NCBI GenBank assembly: GCA_008501825.1
Contig: QQUA01000007.1
Coordinates: forward strand, 104,370-168,369
From: Planctomycetota bacterium
Lineage (GTDB): Bacteria; Planctomycetota; UBA1135
DNA: 64,000 bases
Direction: 5' to 3'
Made by a program: the position numbers and the translations under genes. The notes below the pieces were generated by a model. It searched no databases, had not been told where the DNA came from, and was given only the letters and a program-made list of their open reading frames with translations. Of this stretch, positions 44,240-53,447 are shown piece after piece; positions within the stretch are counted from its first letter, which is position 1, and each line of letters opens with the position of its first letter.

Positions 44240-47086
44240 ATGCTCCGCTTCCTGAATTCGTGCCGTCTCAGGGCGTTTTTCGCCGCGGCTTGGCTTTTGA
44301 TCCTGGCTGCATCCCCATTGACCGGTCAAGATCGTTCCAAAGCGGCGGCGAATGAAGGGGCCAAGGCCAAGCCGAACGTCTTGTTCATTTTGGTGGACGA
44401 TTTGGGTTTCATGGATATCGAACCCAATCATCCGGATACTTTCTACCAAACGCCGCATCTATCTCGCTTGGCCGCTCGCGGGGTTCGCTTTCGACACGGT
44501 TACGCCGCCGCTCCGGTGTGCAGCCCTACTCGAGCCAGCATCCTAACCGGTAAGTATCCGCTTCGAACCGGCATCACCGATTACATCAGCCCCAATGGCG
44601 GCAACCAGCCGGAGCCATGGCGCCGCCCAACCCGACGACTTCCAGCGGCCTATCGAGATCGTTTGGCTTTGGAAGAAACGACTTTGGCGGAAGCCTTTCA
44701 AGAAGCCGGTTACGCCACTTTTTTTGCCGGCAAGTGGCACCTTGGGCCGGAGGGTTTCTGGCCGGAAGACCAAGGATTCGATTTCAACTTTGGTGGCATC
44801 GATCGTGGCGGCCCCTACGGCGGCAAGCGTTATTTTTCTCCCTATGGCAATCCGCGCTTGAAAGACGGACCGGAAGGGGAGCATTTGCCGGACCGGTTGG
44901 CATCGGAAACGGTTTCTTTTTTGGAGCAGCACCGAAATCGGCCCTTTTTCGCCTATCTTTCCTTCTATTCGGTCCACACGCCTCTGATGGCTCGAAAGGA
45001 TCTGCAGGCGAAGTATGAACAGAAAAGAAAGTCCGCTCCGCCAGATGTTTGGGGCCAAGAAGGCGAGCGCAAGGTGCGGATGGTGCAAAACCACGCCGTT
45101 TACGCCGGCATGGTCGAGGCCATGGATCAAGCGGTCGGCAAAGTGCTGGATGCTCTAGATCGTTTGCAATTGAGGGAAAACACCATCGTCGTGTTTACTT
45201 CCGATAACGGTGGCTTGTCGACTTCCGAAGGCCATCCGACCAGTAATCTGCCGCTCCGGGCGGGGAAAGGTTGGCTTTATGAAGGCGGCATTCGGGAACC
45301 TTGGATCGTGGTTTGGCCTGGCAAAGCCGAAGCGGGAAGCCTCTGCGACCAGCCGGTAAGCAGTCCGGACTTTTATCCCAGCCTGCTGGAAATGGCCGGC
45401 TTGCCGCTACGCCCGGATCAGCACCTCGACGGCCGCAGCTTTGTTCCCTTGCTGCTAGGACAAAAGTCCGGCCCTCTGCGACCGCTCTTTTGGCATTATC
45501 CCCACTACGGCAATCAGGGAGGCAGTCCAGGTGGAGCCATGCGCCTCGGGCCCTGGAAGCTGATCCAGTTCTTCGAAGACCAACGAGTGGAGCTCTATCA
45601 CTTGGAGCAAGATCCCGAAGAAAAGGAGGATTTGGCTGCCGTTTTTCCGGGCTTGGCCGATGTTCTTCGAAAGCAATTACAACAATGGCAGACGCGATGC
45701 GGCGCCACCTTTCCGACTTCGCGGATCGATTCTCCGGATAAAGAGAAAACGGATCGAAAACTTCGTCGGCCTCCTAACGTAGTGTTGATCATGTCCGACG
45801 ATCAAGGGTGGGGGGACGTCGGTTTTCGTGGGCATCCGCATTTGAAAACTCCTCATTTGGATCGCTTGGCTGAGGACGGCATTCGTCTGGAACGCTTCTA
45901 CGCCGCGGCACCTGTATGTTCACCCACTCGGGGAAGTCAATTGAGCGGTCGCCACCCGGCCCGCTATGGAATACCCTATGCCAATCAGGGGCATTTACCG
46001 ATCCAGGAAATCAGTTTGGCGGAAGCCTTTTCCAATAGTGGATATGCCACCGGACATTTCGGGAAGTGGCATTTGGGCACGCTCAGCAATCAGGTCCGAG
46101 ACGGTCGTCGGGGAGGCCGCCAACCGGAACATTTCTCGCCTCCCTGGCACCATGGTTTCCAAAGTTGTTTTTCTACGGAACAAGCCGTACCCACCTGGAA
46201 TCCGATCCAAAATCAGAAGATTCCCACTCATTACTGGCTGGGTCCGGGAGTCATTGCGCAGCGCGATTTGAGCGGCGACGATTCCCGCGTGATCGTGGAT
46301 CGGGCCCTTCCTTTCATGCAAGAGGCGATTCAAAAGCGACGGCCCTTCTTCGCCGTACTTTGGTTTCACGCCCCTCATTCCCCGGTGCTGGCAGGACCGG
46401 AACATCGCCTTCCTTACGCGGATCTGGAGGAAGATTATCAACACTATTACGGCTGCATTTCCGCCATGGATCAACAAATCGGCCGCTTGCGCCAAGCCTT
46501 GCAGGAATGGGGAGCGGCGGAAAATACCTTGATCTGGTTTTGTTCCGACAACGGGCCGGCGGCGTCCGGTGGCGGGCCCGGTCAGAAACCCGGTGGCCGC
46601 CAGCGGGGATCTACCGCTGGTTTACGCGGGCGAAAGGGCAGCCTCTATGAAGGGGGAATCCGAGTTCCTGCGATGGTGGTGTGGCCGCAGGGGTTGCCAA
46701 AGGGAAAACGGTTTTCTGCCCCGGTGACCACCAGCGACGTGTTGCCGACGGTGTTGGCTGCCGCAGGGATTCCTTATCCCGACCGGCAACGACCTTTGGA
46801 CGGGGAGAACATCCTTCCGTGGCTTCAAAAGGAGGACACCCCGCCGCCTCGCGGTCTGGCCTTTTTATCCAAGGGGCAACTGGCTTTTATGCAGGGCCGA
46901 TTCAAGATGGTGCGTCCGGCGGCGACGGCTCCCTTAGAGCTTTACGATCTGGAACGGGATCCGTCCGAACGGCAAAATTTAGCCGAACACGAAGCCAAAC
47001 GCTTGGCGGAAATGGAAGCGGCGTGGAAGGCTTGGCGGCAAAGTTGTCGCCGTAGCCGACAGGGCGCCGATTACTCCGAACCTTGA
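44240..47086 (+). CDS. Two-module sulfatase (tandem sulfatase fusion), secreted
   Basis: A single uninterrupted frame of 948 aa holds a signal peptide (about 1-30) and two complete type I sulfatase modules (about 45-490 and 511-935). Each has the metal-binding start (PNVLFILVDDLGF, PNVVLIMSDDQGW), the formylglycine site C-S-P-T-R (Cys94 and Cys560), a GKWHLG histidine block and a late SDNG metal block. So both modules could be active arylsulfatases. A separate formylglycine-generating enzyme is needed and none is seen in the window. The modules are clearly related but diverged. The gene ends 16 bases inside the convergent six-hairpin-like gene. Substrate could be a sulfated polysaccharide, which is inference. 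Confidence 0.92.
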   Translation: MLRFLNSCRLRAFFAAAWLLILAASPLTGQDRSKAAANEGAKAKPNVLFILVDDLGFMDIEPNHPDTFYQTPHLSRLAARGVRFRHGYAAAPVCSPTRASILTGKYPLRTGITDYISPNGGNQPEPWRRPTRRLPAAYRDRLALEETTLAEAFQEAGYATFFAGKWHLGPEGFWPEDQGFDFNFGGIDRGGPYGGKRYFSPYGNPRLKDGPEGEHLPDRLASETVSFLEQHRNRPFFAYLSFYSVHTPLMARKDLQAKYEQKRKSAPPDVWGQEGERKVRMVQNHAVYAGMVEAMDQAVGKVLDALDRLQLRENTIVVFTSDNGGLSTSEGHPTSNLPLRAGKGWLYEGGIREPWIVVWPGKAEAGSLCDQPVSSPDFYPSLLEMAGLPLRPDQHLDGRSFVPLLLGQKSGPLRPLFWHYPHYGNQGGSPGGAMRLGPWKLIQFFEDQRVELYHLEQDPEEKEDLAAVFPGLADVLRKQLQQWQTRCGATFPTSRIDSPDKEKTDRKLRRPPNVVLIMSDDQGWGDVGFRGHPHLKTPHLDRLAEDGIRLERFYAAAPVCSPTRGSQLSGRHPARYGIPYANQGHLPIQEISLAEAFSNSGYATGHFGKWHLGTLSNQVRDGRRGGRQPEHFSPPWHHGFQSCFSTEQAVPTWNPIQNQKIPTHYWLGPGVIAQRDLSGDDSRVIVDRALPFMQEAIQKRRPFFAVLWFHAPHSPVLAGPEHRLPYADLEEDYQHYYGCISAMDQQIGRLRQALQEWGAAENTLIWFCSDNGPAASGGGPGQKPGGRQRGSTAGLRGRKGSLYEGGIRVPAMVVWPQGLPKGKRFSAPVTTSDVLPTVLAAAGIPYPDRQRPLDGENILPWLQKEDTPPPRGLAFLSKGQLAFMQGRFKMVRPAATAPLELYDLERDPSERQNLAEHEAKRLAEMEAAWKAWRQSCRRSRQGADYSEP

Positions 47087-48678
47087 TCGCTTGCCGGCAC
47101 CAAGCGGATGTTCCGAATCTCTCCCGGCGCCAAAGAAAGCTCGATGCCTTCCAAGAGTTCGGCGCCTTTGCGGGGAACCGGTGGCTGATCTCCTTCGTAC
47201 CAAAGATAATTCTGTTCTGGATAAACTGCGTACCATTCCGGGAATTGGTTGATTCGGGGCCAATCCATCGGCAAGCGAAAGAAATCCCGATGCCGAGGTC
47301 GATCGAAAAACAGCTTTCCCTGCCAGCCTTTCTTTTGCGTTTCTAGATATAGGTGCAGCGATTTTCCCCGCCGGGCCGAACCGCAGAGCAAGTCCGGTTT
47401 CCAAGGTTGCAGGTGGCACCCCGAGCTCTTCCATAGGTTGTACAGGATGGTGGTGCGGGCGAAGTTGCCGTCCCCATGCCAGCCTTCAACGACGCCGCTG
47501 GGTTGTTGTTTGGACCACATGACTCGAATCTCCTGGTCGACCCAGTTTTCCACTTGGCGATGAGGAAGGCGAGCCAGCAAATTCAAGGCTCCTTCGATTG
47601 CATCGGCGTAACCATCGGAACTGTTCCCCTCCCAGGAAAAGCTTCGATAGTGTTTTGGCAGCGATTGAAACACTTGAAGCGCCGCTTGCCGGTAAGCTTC
47701 GACGCCATCCAACAAATAGACGGTTAGGTAGCCATTGAGGCTGTAGCCCCAAGTATCGGCCACGCCCTGGTGGCGGATCTTCCCGAGACGAGGATCGATT
47801 TCGTTGTAGAACAAACCATGTTCGTTTCGGCCAACTTCCAGAACCCGGTCCAGGAGCTGGTAGAGAGGGCGGCGATAGGCTTCTTTCTTGTCCGAATCGG
47901 CAAAGTGAACCGTGGCATAGAGTTCGCACAAACCGGAAAGGATTTCGCAACCGTGGTCTCGTAAACGGAGTCGGTCGGCATCTTGGCTGGGATGTTTATC
48001 CCCAAGCAAATACTCGTCTCCCAAGCGAATGGCCCATTGCAAATAGCGCCGGTCTCCTTTCATCCAATAGAGCCGACTCAAGACCTGCAACATCTCTCCG
48101 TGAACTTCGTGCCCTCCAGCCGGGAGCTTGCCGGAGATCCCCTCGACTTCAGCCTGTTCCCAAATGGCCTCCACCAAAGCCAACAGGCGTTCCGACCACG
48201 GACTGGGACCCAAACATTCGGTGAGTGGAAGCAAACCGTCTTTGACGTACTCCGAGGCCCCAAAGATCAGACGGGAGAGCTCGATCTTTTCCAGGCGAAA
48301 ACTTTGTCGTTCGAAATCAAAATCGTCGGGCAATCCCTGCCATCGAGTGCTGAGGGCGATTTCGGCCTCCAGCATGCTTTTCATGCGGCCGCGATAAAGC
48401 TCTGGGTCGGTATAAAAAGCGCTGAGGACCATGAACGGATAGTTGTCCGCCCCGGCATCTTGCGGATTCCAATACCGATGTCGTTGGTTCCGGGGGATCA
48501 AACCGCTTTTAGGATCGGCCAGGGCCAGCCAACCATGGAGGTAGCGCTGGCAATGCAGCCAACCTTGCTGCGCCGAAAGAGCCGCTTGTCGGGCCTCTTG
48601 CCAAGGATCGACTTCTTGAGGCTCTTGAATGCAATTGGACCATCCGAGGAAAATGACCAAGGTGGAAACAGGAATCAT
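47071..48678 (-). CDS. Hypothetical six-hairpin-glycosidase-like secreted protein
   Basis: This 535-aa protein begins with a short hydrophobic signal (MIPVSTLVIFLGWSNC), possibly with a weak lipobox. Alternating helices and aromatic-rich loops such as YWNPQDAGADNYPFMV, HGLFYNEIDPRLGK and VADTWGYSLNGYLTVYL suggest an alpha/alpha barrel like those of glycoside hydrolases of the GH88/GH105 and related folds, but I do not recognise a catalytic pair. The start is set where ATGA overlaps the stop of ada by four bases; a longer frame to 48927 would be antisense to nothing but out of operon context. It is convergent with the two-module sulfatase, suggesting that both act on a polysaccharide. Confidence 0.55.
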   Translation of the reverse strand: MIPVSTLVIFLGWSNCIQEPQEVDPWQEARQAALSAQQGWLHCQRYLHGWLALADPKSGLIPRNQRHRYWNPQDAGADNYPFMVLSAFYTDPELYRGRMKSMLEAEIALSTRWQGLPDDFDFERQSFRLEKIELSRLIFGASEYVKDGLLPLTECLGPSPWSERLLALVEAIWEQAEVEGISGKLPAGGHEVHGEMLQVLSRLYWMKGDRRYLQWAIRLGDEYLLGDKHPSQDADRLRLRDHGCEILSGLCELYATVHFADSDKKEAYRRPLYQLLDRVLEVGRNEHGLFYNEIDPRLGKIRHQGVADTWGYSLNGYLTVYLLDGVEAYRQAALQVFQSLPKHYRSFSWEGNSSDGYADAIEGALNLLARLPHRQVENWVDQEIRVMWSKQQPSGVVEGWHGDGNFARTTILYNLWKSSGCHLQPWKPDLLCGSARRGKSLHLYLETQKKGWQGKLFFDRPRHRDFFRLPMDWPRINQFPEWYAVYPEQNYLWYEGDQPPVPRKGAELLEGIELSLAPGEIRNIRLVPASDQGSE

Positions 48679-49745
48679 GCCTGCAACTCCGCTTGGGGTC
48701 GGGGGTTCTCCAGTTCCAGCAACCGTTTCTTGCGCCACAAGCCACCGCCGTAGCCGGTAAGGCGGCCGTCTTTGCCAACGACGCGATGGCATGGGATGAG
48801 GATCGCAATCGGGTTGGCCCCATTGGCTCGGCCAACCGCTCGCACTGCCGCCGGCTTGCCCAAGGATTCCGCCAATTGGCCGTAGCTGCAAGTTTCGCCG
48901 TAGGGAATATCCAGCAAAGCTTGCCACACTCGCTGTTGAAACGGCGTGCCTACCGGCTTCAAAGCAAAGGGAACCGCAGGCTTTCGGCCGTCAAAATAGG
49001 CTTGAAGCCAATCGGAACTTTGTTCCAAAAGAAGGTTTTCACCCGGGAGAAGAACGCCTTTCCAAGATCTTTGTAAGCGCCTCAGTTGGCTTTCCAAAGC
49101 CCGGCGATCGCAAAATTCCAGCAGCATCAAGGCGGAATCACTGGCTGCCGCCAGCATCAAACCCAAGGGCGTGGCCAAGCGATTTACGTGAAGCACCGGT
49201 GCCGATCGGGCACGACTGGGAGTGGTTCCCAACAGCTTCCGAAAGGCTTCTTGAAAACCGCTGAGCGATTCATAGTCTTGGTCCATGGCGGCGGAGCTCA
49301 CTTTTTTCCCAAGGCGGATTTGACCCAAAGCGGTTCCCATCCGGCGAGCTCGGCTAAAGGCGTGAAAACTCATGCCGTGATGGCTTTGAAACCAGCGGCG
49401 AATGCGGCTGGGGCTATATCCCAAACTGCGCAAATCCGCATCCCGCCAACGTTTTTGTGGATCGGCTTCCACCGCTTGCAACAAGGGTTTCAACCAAGGC
49501 GGTGGGCTGCCGCAAATGGCCATCGGGCGGCAGCGTTTACAAGGCCGGTAACCGGCCAGAAGGGCGCCCTTGGCGTCCGGGAAATATTCCACGTGTTCCG
49601 GCTTCGGCTTGCGAGCGGGACAGGTGGGCCGGCAGAAAATCCCGGTGGTTTTGACCGCCGTAAAAAAAATGCCGTCGAAGGCCGAATCCCGGGAAAGCAC
49701 CGCCTTCCACATGGTGGCCTCGGAGGGAAGCTGGCTGGGACTCAT
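48675..49745 (-). CDS. ada: Ada-type bifunctional DNA repair protein/regulator
   Basis: This 356-aa Ada-like protein repairs methylated DNA. The N-terminal zinc domain has four cysteines, FCRPTC (38 and 42) and PCKRC (69 and 72), where Cys38 is the methylphosphotriester acceptor. An AraC-type helix-turn-helix region follows (GYSPSRIRRWFQSHHGMSF). The C-terminal O6-methylguanine methyltransferase has the active cysteine in IPCHRVVG. The length is close to that of E. coli Ada (354 aa). The start is the ATG at 49745, where the domain homology begins; longer upstream frames overlap the YjbR-like gene. Methylated Ada would be expected to activate its own gene. Confidence 0.93.
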   Translation of the reverse strand: MSPSQLPSEATMWKAVLSRDSAFDGIFFTAVKTTGIFCRPTCPARKPKPEHVEYFPDAKGALLAGYRPCKRCRPMAICGSPPPWLKPLLQAVEADPQKRWRDADLRSLGYSPSRIRRWFQSHHGMSFHAFSRARRMGTALGQIRLGKKVSSAAMDQDYESLSGFQEAFRKLLGTTPSRARSAPVLHVNRLATPLGLMLAAASDSALMLLEFCDRRALESQLRRLQRSWKGVLLPGENLLLEQSSDWLQAYFDGRKPAVPFALKPVGTPFQQRVWQALLDIPYGETCSYGQLAESLGKPAAVRAVGRANGANPIAILIPCHRVVGKDGRLTGYGGGLWRKKRLLELENPRPQAELQA

Positions 49746-49801
49746 GGAGGCATTGTTGGCGGTGGCGGCGGGTGGGGCTACCGGAAAATGAACGTGGAAT
49801 T

Positions 49802-50167
49802 CTATTCCAAGGAATCCAGGGCTTTCAGCATTCGTTTCAAGGCCACCTGCCGATACGCGTCCAAAACCAGCGCTTCGACCTCCGGCCAGGGAACTTGGGA
49901 AAGGCGGATGCCGATCCAACCTTGTTTGCCGGAATAAGGCGGTGCGTAGAAGCGGGAATCCTGCAAATGCTGGGCTTGCTGATCCAGGCTCCGTTTGACG
50001 CCGATGGTGGCTTCTTCCTCGTACTCGCCGAAGGAAGCGAACATTTTCGCTCCGGCCCGAAAAGTCGGATGGCCCCACGCCTCTTTTTCGCTGGTTTCCG
50101 GCAAGGAGCTGCAAAACCGGCGTAATTTGGCCAGGTTAGGGAGTTTTAGGGAACGGGGGCGACCCAT
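49802..50167 (-). CDS. MmcQ/YjbR family protein
   Basis: This 121-aa protein matches the YjbR/MmcQ family, a small alpha/beta fold with suspected DNA or ligand binding. Typical features are the LPETSEKEAWGHPTFRAGAK segment and the tail YSGKQGWIGIRL followed by the helix VLDAYRQVALKRM. The gene sits 56 bases upstream of ada in the same direction and may be co-transcribed. The function is unknown. The ATG at 50167 is followed by a basic start (MGRPRSLK). It is divergent from the small membrane-anchored gene. Confidence 0.75.
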   Translation of the reverse strand: MGRPRSLKLPNLAKLRRFCSSLPETSEKEAWGHPTFRAGAKMFASFGEYEEEATIGVKRSLDQQAQHLQDSRFYAPPYSGKQGWIGIRLSQVPWPEVEALVLDAYRQVALKRMLKALDSLE

Positions 50168-50239
50168 GCCTTGCAGCCTAACAAGGAAGAAAAACCGGCC
50201 AGGCTTTGGCTTCAGGTCGCAAGGAGGGATAATGGAGTC

Positions 50240-50758
50240 GTGGTGAATAAACGAAAATGGCTGGGGAGAGGGCTACTCTTGCTGGCCTTCCTGGCTTTGA
50301 TCGGTATCAGTGTCTCTTCTTTACTTTTTTCCCGATGGAGCCGAATCGAATCCCTGAGCGAGCCTGAAGTTCGCCAGCGATTCGAGCAAATTCTGGAACA
50401 AGAACACTTACAGGCCCCTTATTTGGAGATCGGCGAGGACGGCAAAGTTTCGGTGGATCGCAGCTTGGAAGGGGAGCCTGGTCAAAAATTGGCCAGCCTG
50501 TGCCTGCTGGCTTGGGAGGCCGACCGAGGCCAACTCCTGAATATGGAAATTCCCTTCTGGTTCGTCCGAATCAAGATGAATCGGTACTTCAATTTAGGAA
50601 CCTTGACCACCGCCTTGGCCGGCGATTGGGACCAAATCCAATTGAAGATTTCGGTGGAGGAATTGCAACGGAGAGGACCTGGGTTGCTCTTGGATCACGT
50701 CCTGGAGAACGGTTCCCGAATTCTGTTGTGGAGCCGGGGAGAATCCACTCCTCGCTAG
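50240..50758 (+). CDS. Hypothetical membrane-anchored protein
   Basis: A protein of 172 aa with one N-terminal membrane helix (about residues 11-29, LLLLAFLALIGISVSSLLF) and a soluble C-terminal part with no recognised motif. The start is uncertain: an AAGGAGGG site at 50221-50228 favours GTG at 50240 or 50243, while an upstream in-frame ATG at 50171 would add 23 residues. The extracytoplasmic part has conserved-looking charged blocks such as SEPEVRQRFEQILEQE. It precedes the M20 amidohydrolase gene by 38 bases in the same direction. Confidence 0.5.
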   Translation: MVNKRKWLGRGLLLLAFLALIGISVSSLLFSRWSRIESLSEPEVRQRFEQILEQEHLQAPYLEIGEDGKVSVDRSLEGEPGQKLASLCLLAWEADRGQLLNMEIPFWFVRIKMNRYFNLGTLTTALAGDWDQIQLKISVEELQRRGPGLLLDHVLENGSRILLWSRGESTPR

Positions 50759-50796
50759 AGCCAGCGGCGGTTTGCCGCCACACTTATGCTGGAGAC

Positions 50797-52152
50797 ATGT
50801 TCGCCCTCCTCGTCCTGAGTCTTGGCCTGATTGGGCAGCTTCCTCCGGCGGAAGGACCCGCCGCCGGCCAGCTTGAATCCACTCCGGCCAGCGAAGCGAT
50901 AGAACCGTGGCTGGAGCGGCAATTGGAATCCCTGGTTGCCTTTTATCAAGCTTTGCACCGCGAGCCGGAACTTTCCTTTCACGAAGTCCGGACCAGCGCC
51001 AAATTGGCTGACGTATTGGAACAGGCGGATTTTCAAGTCAGTCGCGGCATCGGCGGCCATGGTGTAGTCGGAGTCCTGGAAAATGGTTCCGGGCCACGAA
51101 TCTTGTTGCGATGTGATATGGACGCCTTGCCAATTCGGGAAGCCACCGGCCTGGCCTATGCCAGCCAGGTGGAAACCGTGGATGAAGCCGGCAGAACCGT
51201 GGGAGTCATGCATGCTTGCGGCCACGACATCCACATGACAGTGTGGACCGGTACGGTGCAGTTTTTAAGCCAGCATCGAGATTTGTGGTCCGGAACTTTG
51301 GTGGCCATCGCCCAACCGGCGGAAGAGCGAGGAGCCGGCGCCCGGGCGATGTTGGCCGACGGTTTGTACACTCGGTTTGGAACTCCCGATTTTTGTTTGG
51401 CTCTGCACGTCGACGGCGATTATCCCGCCGGGACCATTAGCTTTACTCCCGGCTTTGCTTATGCAAACGTCGACTCGGTGGATATTCGGGTTTTAGGAAA
51501 AGGTGGACACGGTTCCGCACCGCACACCACTCACGATCCGGTGGCCTTGGCCGGTCGCATCATCATGGGATTGCAAACTTTGGTCAGTCGGGAAATTCCA
51601 CCTCAGGACGCTGCTGTGGTCACGGTAGGCTCCATTCACGGGGGCAGCAAACACAACATCATTCCGGAAGAAGTGTCGATGCAATTGACCGTGCGCTCCT
51701 ATACCGATGGGGTGCGAGAAAAATTATTGGCCGGCATAGAGAGAATCGCCAAAGGAGAAGCGAAAGCCGCCGGATTCCCGCCGAAATTGGAGCCGGTGGT
51801 GACCGTGCAACGGCAAGAATTTACGCCTGCCTCCTATAACGACCCGGCGCTGGTGAAACGGATCAACCGGGTTTTTGTCGATCTAATCGGAAAGGATCAT
51901 TTGTTCCAAGAACGTCCTTCCATGGGAGGAGAAGATTTCGGGCGTTATGCCAAAGCTGCCGGCTGCCCCGGCTATATGTTCGGATTGGGAAGCATCGACC
52001 GGCAAAGCTGGAAGGCGGCCCAGCGGCCGGGGGCCTTGCCGCTGCCTTCCCTGCATACCAAAGATTATGCCCCGGTCGCAGAGCTGACCGTAAAGACCGG
52101 GGTCTCCGCCATGGTGGCGGCGATTTTGGAATTGGCTCCTACTCAGCTCTAG
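50797..52152 (+). CDS. Secreted M20-family amidohydrolase
   Basis: This metal-dependent hydrolase of 451 aa has a signal peptide (hydrophobic residues 1-15, likely cleavage around GQLPPA) and matches the M20 amidohydrolase group. The metal site includes VMHACGHDIHM, QPAEER and a later GGSKHNIIP. The family hydrolyses N-acyl amino acids or hippurate; here extracytoplasmic location suggests a role in peptide or amide degradation. The dimerisation lid lies at about residues 215-330. The ATG at 50797 follows GGAG; a longer frame starting at 50500 overlaps the preceding gene. Confidence 0.85.
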   Translation: MFALLVLSLGLIGQLPPAEGPAAGQLESTPASEAIEPWLERQLESLVAFYQALHREPELSFHEVRTSAKLADVLEQADFQVSRGIGGHGVVGVLENGSGPRILLRCDMDALPIREATGLAYASQVETVDEAGRTVGVMHACGHDIHMTVWTGTVQFLSQHRDLWSGTLVAIAQPAEERGAGARAMLADGLYTRFGTPDFCLALHVDGDYPAGTISFTPGFAYANVDSVDIRVLGKGGHGSAPHTTHDPVALAGRIIMGLQTLVSREIPPQDAAVVTVGSIHGGSKHNIIPEEVSMQLTVRSYTDGVREKLLAGIERIAKGEAKAAGFPPKLEPVVTVQRQEFTPASYNDPALVKRINRVFVDLIGKDHLFQERPSMGGEDFGRYAKAAGCPGYMFGLGSIDRQSWKAAQRPGALPLPSLHTKDYAPVAELTVKTGVSAMVAAILELAPTQL

Positions 52153-52175
52153 AAGCCAAAAGCCCTAAAGCTGCC

Positions 52176-53447
52176 TCAACCGGCCCAACCCAGAAATCCT
52201 TGCAAGCGGGGGCGGTAATTGGGGGCTACCCGCATGGCATCGAGGATCGTCCATAAAAAAGACCATCCGGGAACTCGTCCCATATGACCTTGGCCGCAAC
52301 TTCCTTCATGAAAGCTTTGCACCGGGTCGCGACGGTGGCCGGGAGCCCGAAGTAATAGCGGTACCGGAGCGCCGCAGTGATCTCCCTTCAGGCTGTCGGT
52401 GGTGTGGTCTCCAGTGACGGCTACGACCCAATCTTGATGGGGCAGATCAGCCAAGGCCCGATCGCACCGTTCTAGCAACTCAGCTTTGCCTTGGGGATTG
52501 CGATCGTGAGAGCAGGTATCCGTGCCTTTGACGTGTAGGACCACCACGTCATGATTCTGCAGGGCTTCCTTTGCCAGCGCGACTTTGCCGTCCAAATCCG
52601 TGTTGGGCAAGGTATTGAAACCGGGCGCGGTCAAGCTTTCCATGCCGAGGAGGCGGCCAAGTCCAAGGACGGTGGGATCGCCGGCAACGACGGCGGCTTT
52701 CAAGTTGGTTTCCCGAATCAAACTGGCGAAGGGGCGAACCAGCCCGGCACCCCGGGTCAAAATGGCGTTGGCCTGAGGCAAGCCGCGGCGTCCCAGTTCT
52801 TGATTGAAAGGTAAGGATTGAAGGCACTCGCCGCTGGCTTGTAAAAAGCGGTTCAAGAAGCGGGCCGTTCGGTCCGCCGCCATGTCGCCGGCTCGACGGG
52901 GACGACAAGCTTGAATCGTTTGCCCTTCCGAACCGGGATCGGTGTCACTGATTTCCGCGGACAAGCCGGCTCCGGATAGCTTGAGCACCGCCCGGTGGAC
53001 TCGCGTCGGCTGCAGCAGAGGATGGATCTCCTCTTCCATGCATAAAGCGTTGACCGCGTCGGCCAGTTGTTGTTGCCCCTGCTGCAATCTTCCGGCCCGT
53101 CGATCCAGAATCTTCCGGTTGCCATTCGCCGTCGACACAGTGGCGAAGTTACAGCGCAAAGCCACGTCTCCCGGGCGAAGGGCCATGCCGGAACCGGCGG
53201 CTTCTACCGGCCCGCGTCGCAATTGCAGGGCTTCGCGAGGGGCCATGCCGAGCAGCAGGGCTACCGCGGTGTGAGTGCGAACCGGAACTCCGGGCAGGAT
53301 GGGATCAAGCCAACCACAACTTCCCTCGGCAGCCAGTTGATCCATCCAAGGAGTGGAAGCGGCTTGCAGCGGGGTTTGATCCTGCAGGTCCTGGTGGGGA
53401 AGATCTCCCAAACCGTCCAGCAGGACGACCAAAGCGCGCTGACTCAT
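52176..53447 (-). CDS. Archaeal-type (apgM-like) phosphoglycerate mutase, altered nucleophile
   Basis: This 423-aa protein of the alkaline-phosphatase superfamily matches the cofactor-independent archaeal-type phosphoglycerate mutase family. Evidence is the metal-binding start ALVVLLDGLGD, the block TPLQAASTPWMDQLAAEG, the signature VKGTDTCSHDRNPQGKAE and TGDHTTDSLKGDH near the end. The nucleophile segment, usually GSDTAH with serine, here reads VRTHTAV (Thr58-Thr60), so a threonine nucleophile or an altered reaction (phosphatase) is possible. It overlaps the upstream 2-phosphoglycerate kinase gene by four bases (ATGA), which argues that the two act together. It is the last gene of the pst-led set. 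Confidence 0.8.
   Translation of the reverse strand: MSQRALVVLLDGLGDLPHQDLQDQTPLQAASTPWMDQLAAEGSCGWLDPILPGVPVRTHTAVALLLGMAPREALQLRRGPVEAAGSGMALRPGDVALRCNFATVSTANGNRKILDRRAGRLQQGQQQLADAVNALCMEEEIHPLLQPTRVHRAVLKLSGAGLSAEISDTDPGSEGQTIQACRPRRAGDMAADRTARFLNRFLQASGECLQSLPFNQELGRRGLPQANAILTRGAGLVRPFASLIRETNLKAAVVAGDPTVLGLGRLLGMESLTAPGFNTLPNTDLDGKVALAKEALQNHDVVVLHVKGTDTCSHDRNPQGKAELLERCDRALADLPHQDWVVAVTGDHTTDSLKGDHCGAPVPLLLRAPGHRRDPVQSFHEGSCGQGHMGRVPGWSFLWTILDAMRVAPNYRPRLQGFLGWAG

Noticed and set aside
49746..50114. Upstream extension of the ada frame
   Set aside because: It overlaps the YjbR-like gene in another frame. Ada similarity starts at the ATG at 49745, giving a length equal to known Ada proteins.
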